25,333 nt of DNA, from positions 1 to 25,333 of the forward strand of contig CAJUSO010000050.1 in assembly GCA_910588965.1 (NCBI GenBank). Reading direction: 5' to 3'. The notes under the pieces were generated by a model that was not told where the DNA came from, searched no databases, and saw only the letters and a program-made list of their open reading frames with translations. Origin of the DNA: an uncultured Lachnospiraceae bacterium. GTDB taxonomy: Bacteria > Bacillota > Clostridia > Lachnospirales > Lachnospiraceae. Below, piece after piece: positions 23,739-25,333 of the stretch. Positions within the stretch are counted from its first letter, which is position 1. Each line of letters starts with the position of its first letter. The position numbers and the translations under genes were made by a program.

Positions 23739-24188
23739 GGGAAGAGTAAGCTTATAAAAGCGCACCGGAACGGATTCTGTAAGGCTGCCATTATACTGTT
23801 TATCTAACTGTATCGTTTCCGCCGCAGCGGGAGAAAAGGAAACTACCCGGCTCTGCCCTGTAAACAATTCTTTTGCCGTTGCTTCCCCCTGGCTCTCGAA
23901 TATGCTTTCATCCTGGTCTTCGGACATTTCTTCCGCCTGTTCCTCAGACAGAGATTCCTTCTGGTTTTCTGATAAATCTTTCTCCTGGCCTTCAGACAGA
24001 GATTCCTCTTGCTCTTCGGGCAAAACTTTCTCCTGGTTTTCCTGCGGCTCTTCTTGCTCTTTTGACATTTCTTCCGCCTGTTCCAGAGTTACATCCTCCT
24101 CCATTATGGCAGCTTGTGCCGCCACCCCCTCATCTACCCCTGACACAAGGCAGGCTACCATCAATAATGCCATGATCCGTTTCTTCAT
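23736..24188 (-). CDS. N-terminal part of split PPC/FN3 surface protein
   Basis: This 150-residue fragment starts at ATG 24188, with AGGAG 5 bp upstream. A signal peptide (about 1-24) is followed by an acidic Glu/Gln-rich spacer of loose 8-residue repeats (LSEGQEKD, LSENQKES, LSEEQAEE, MSEDQDES; about residues 66-97). At about 127 the first strands of a PPC-like domain begin ('IQLDKQYNGSL', 'VRFYKLTLP') and stop at the amber codon. The domain continues at once in the same frame beyond it. If read through, the product would be about 652 residues: signal peptide, acidic spacer, three PPC-like domains, two FN3-like domains. As it stands, the secreted product would be a short acidic peptide. Confidence 0.7.
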   Translation of the reverse strand: MKKRIMALLMVACLVSGVDEGVAAQAAIMEEDVTLEQAEEMSKEQEEPQENQEKVLPEEQEESLSEGQEKDLSENQKESLSEEQAEEMSEDQDESIFESQGEATAKELFTGQSRVVSFSPAAAETIQLDKQYNGSLTESVPVRFYKLTLP

Positions 24189-24221
24189 ATTCTCCTTCTG
24201 TTATTTTGAGGTACTTAAATC

Positions 24222-24359
24222 TTAATGTCCTAACTGTAACGCCAAAGATACATCGTGATGCAAAAGATGTGCCCTGGCAAACCCAAAAGCCTCCTGTAAT
24301 CCATACTCTGGTTCGCTTTCTATGGAAGTAACTCCAGACACAGTCCTAAGCTTTAACAT
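24222..24359 (-). CDS. Possible small ORF, 45 residues
   Basis: The frame opens with an ATG directly after the stop of the 304-residue gene (TAA then ATG) and encodes a peptide ending 'AHLLHHDVSLALQLGH'. There is no good ribosome binding site, so it would depend on re-initiation. It shares 'FGFAR' with the 19-codon frame at 22171-22230 behind the FN3 part. I do not recognise it, and chance is possible. Confidence 0.25.
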   Translation of the reverse strand: MLKLRTVSGVTSIESEPEYGLQEAFGFARAHLLHHDVSLALQLGH

Positions 24360-25274
24360 TTATAATCTTTTCGTTTTCTTCTTTCCATTTACATCATAAT
24401 AGGTAATTGAATTTTTCTTGATTTCTACGCTGCTGGAAACTTTCAATTTTTTTATCAGTGTCTTTTTATTGCTTCCGCTGAGGTTGCTTCTTTTCAACGA
24501 AACCGTAAATATCATTCGCCCTCCCTTGCTGCCAGAATATTTTGCATCTGCATAATAGAGCTTTTTGGAGATAATATTATAGCCTAACTGCCCTTTACAG
24601 ATTGTTCTCGTTTTTCCAGTTTTGGCATTGTGGACGCGAAGCGGCAAATACCAAAGATCTCCATCAGGAGGCACAATGTAAAAATATTGATCCTGCTGCC
24701 GAACCCCTCCGACTCCCGTAAGAAGTTTCCGCATTTTTCGTTTCTTGACATGATAAGAACAGAATTTTTCCACATCAAGCTCTCCATAACTATAATAAAT
24801 CTTGTTGTCATAATAACCATGCAACATGATGGATGAATAATCTTTTATGGAAAACAATTTTTTGTTTTTCTTCCCATTTGAAGCGATGCTATATATCGTG
24901 GACTTCATATAAGGAGCGGAAGGTACGCTGCGCACATAATATATGGTGCTTCCATTTGTGATAATCCCTGTACCCAATCCTGTGCCAGATGCCAGCAATG
25001 TCCGCCTGCCGTTTTTCACAGCATAGAGATATCCGTAATTTCCATTCTTGGAATACCGGAATGCCGTAGCCCCAGCTTTCTGAAGCGTGCCATCGTATAA
25101 CTCCAGTCGCTTATAGCTTTCAGCCGCCTGTATGTTAGCAGGGTTCCCTCCCCAGATTGTAGTAATGCAGATGATGCATGCCAGGAATATGGATATCATC
25201 TTCCGCACCCTGTCCATTGCCTGTTCTTTCCTCTGTATGATTGTCATCGCCGATACAACATTATTTTTTATCAT
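24360..25274 (-). CDS. Secreted protein, paralogue of the 21231-22130 product
   Basis: This 304-residue protein has its hydrophobic signal segment at about 27-43 and a likely cut near 'IQAAES'. The mature part has the same repeated strand pattern as the 299-residue paralogue: 'KNGRRTLLASGTG', 'ITNGSTIYYVR', 'GYYDNKIYYSYGE', and a C-terminal 'SITYYDVNGKKKTKRL'. A DUF5050-like beta-propeller fold is likely. The GGGAGG before ATG 25274 supports this start, although it gives an unusually long charged stretch before the signal segment; an ATG at 25217 would give a more standard signal peptide but has a poor site. The function is unknown; location outside the cell or on its surface is likely. Confidence 0.65.
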   Translation of the reverse strand: MIKNNVVSAMTIIQRKEQAMDRVRKMISIFLACIICITTIWGGNPANIQAAESYKRLELYDGTLQKAGATAFRYSKNGNYGYLYAVKNGRRTLLASGTGLGTGIITNGSTIYYVRSVPSAPYMKSTIYSIASNGKKNKKLFSIKDYSSIMLHGYYDNKIYYSYGELDVEKFCSYHVKKRKMRKLLTGVGGVRQQDQYFYIVPPDGDLWYLPLRVHNAKTGKTRTICKGQLGYNIISKKLYYADAKYSGSKGGRMIFTVSLKRSNLSGSNKKTLIKKLKVSSSVEIKKNSITYYDVNGKKKTKRL

Positions 25275-25303
25275 ATTGTCCTCCCTATTTAGTCAAGTCT
25301 TTT

Positions 25304-25327
25304 TTCCTTGATTTTCAAGGAATTTTT
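25304..25327. repeat. Perfect hairpin at the right edge
   Basis: TTCCTTGA (25304-25311), TTT, TCAAGGAA (25315-25322), then TTTTT. It has the form of a plus-strand terminator, but no plus-strand gene leads into it. It lies 30 bp upstream of the 304-residue gene and could instead be an operator or leader hairpin for that gene. Confidence 0.35.
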
Positions 25328-25333
25328 AGTTAC

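Noticed and set aside
1..25333. tRNA, rRNA, insertion sequence, integrase or attachment sites
   Set aside because: No transposase or recombinase frame, no terminal repeats with target duplications, and no tRNA-like cloverleaf were seen, although the defence island suggests past transfer.

Overview
The window looks like chromosomal DNA from an anaerobic Firmicute of class Clostridia, most likely Lachnospiraceae. The evidence is clostridial-type rpoB/rpoC, a small holin-like toxin of a kind common in that family, a clostridial-style Wadjet operon with DUF5716/DUF6063-like subunits, strong GGAGG ribosome binding sites and near-consensus sigma-A promoters. The genus cannot be fixed from the sequence alone.

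Left part (1-3157, all minus strand): a short operon-like run reads leftwards. It contains an orphan ABC-transporter ATPase with no visible permease, an ECF sigma factor, an overlapping membrane-anchored anti-sigma-like protein with an extracellular domain, and a secreted SH3-domain protein. It suggests cell-envelope sensing. A perfect match to the GlnR/TnrA box and a 9-codon leader ORF precede the ATPase.

Core (3091-10960, minus strand): rpoB and rpoC, with their own promoter and a good rho-independent terminator. Neither is linked here to rplJL or rpsL/rpsG, and both subunits end in unusually long acidic tails.

Defence block (11000-19836, plus strand): a complete four-gene Wadjet (SMC-type anti-plasmid) operon, jetA-jetB-jetC-jetD, fires divergently from rpoBC from its own promoter. 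Its subunits are kleisin (JetA), KITE (JetB), SMC ATPase (JetC) and Toprim-like nuclease (JetD). Two tandem-repeat expansions mark jetC. One is an array of about 61-bp units filling the 450-bp gap between jetB and jetC, with fossil copies of the jetC start region at its left end. The other is a run of seven 10-residue repeats inside the JetC hinge region.

Toxin-antitoxin block (19874-21151): a 37-aa holin-like type I toxin with a candidate antisense RNA lies directly behind jetD. A minus-strand pair follows, a 64-aa protein overlapping a GNAT acetyltransferase, and looks like a type II toxin-antitoxin module. With Wadjet this makes a small defence island next to an essential operon.

Right part (21231-25333, minus strand, visibly more A+T-rich): secreted proteins. 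Two paralogous proteins of about 300 aa flank a larger protein with PPC-like and fibronectin-III-like domains. The larger gene is cut by one in-frame amber codon with the reading frame otherwise intact on both sides.
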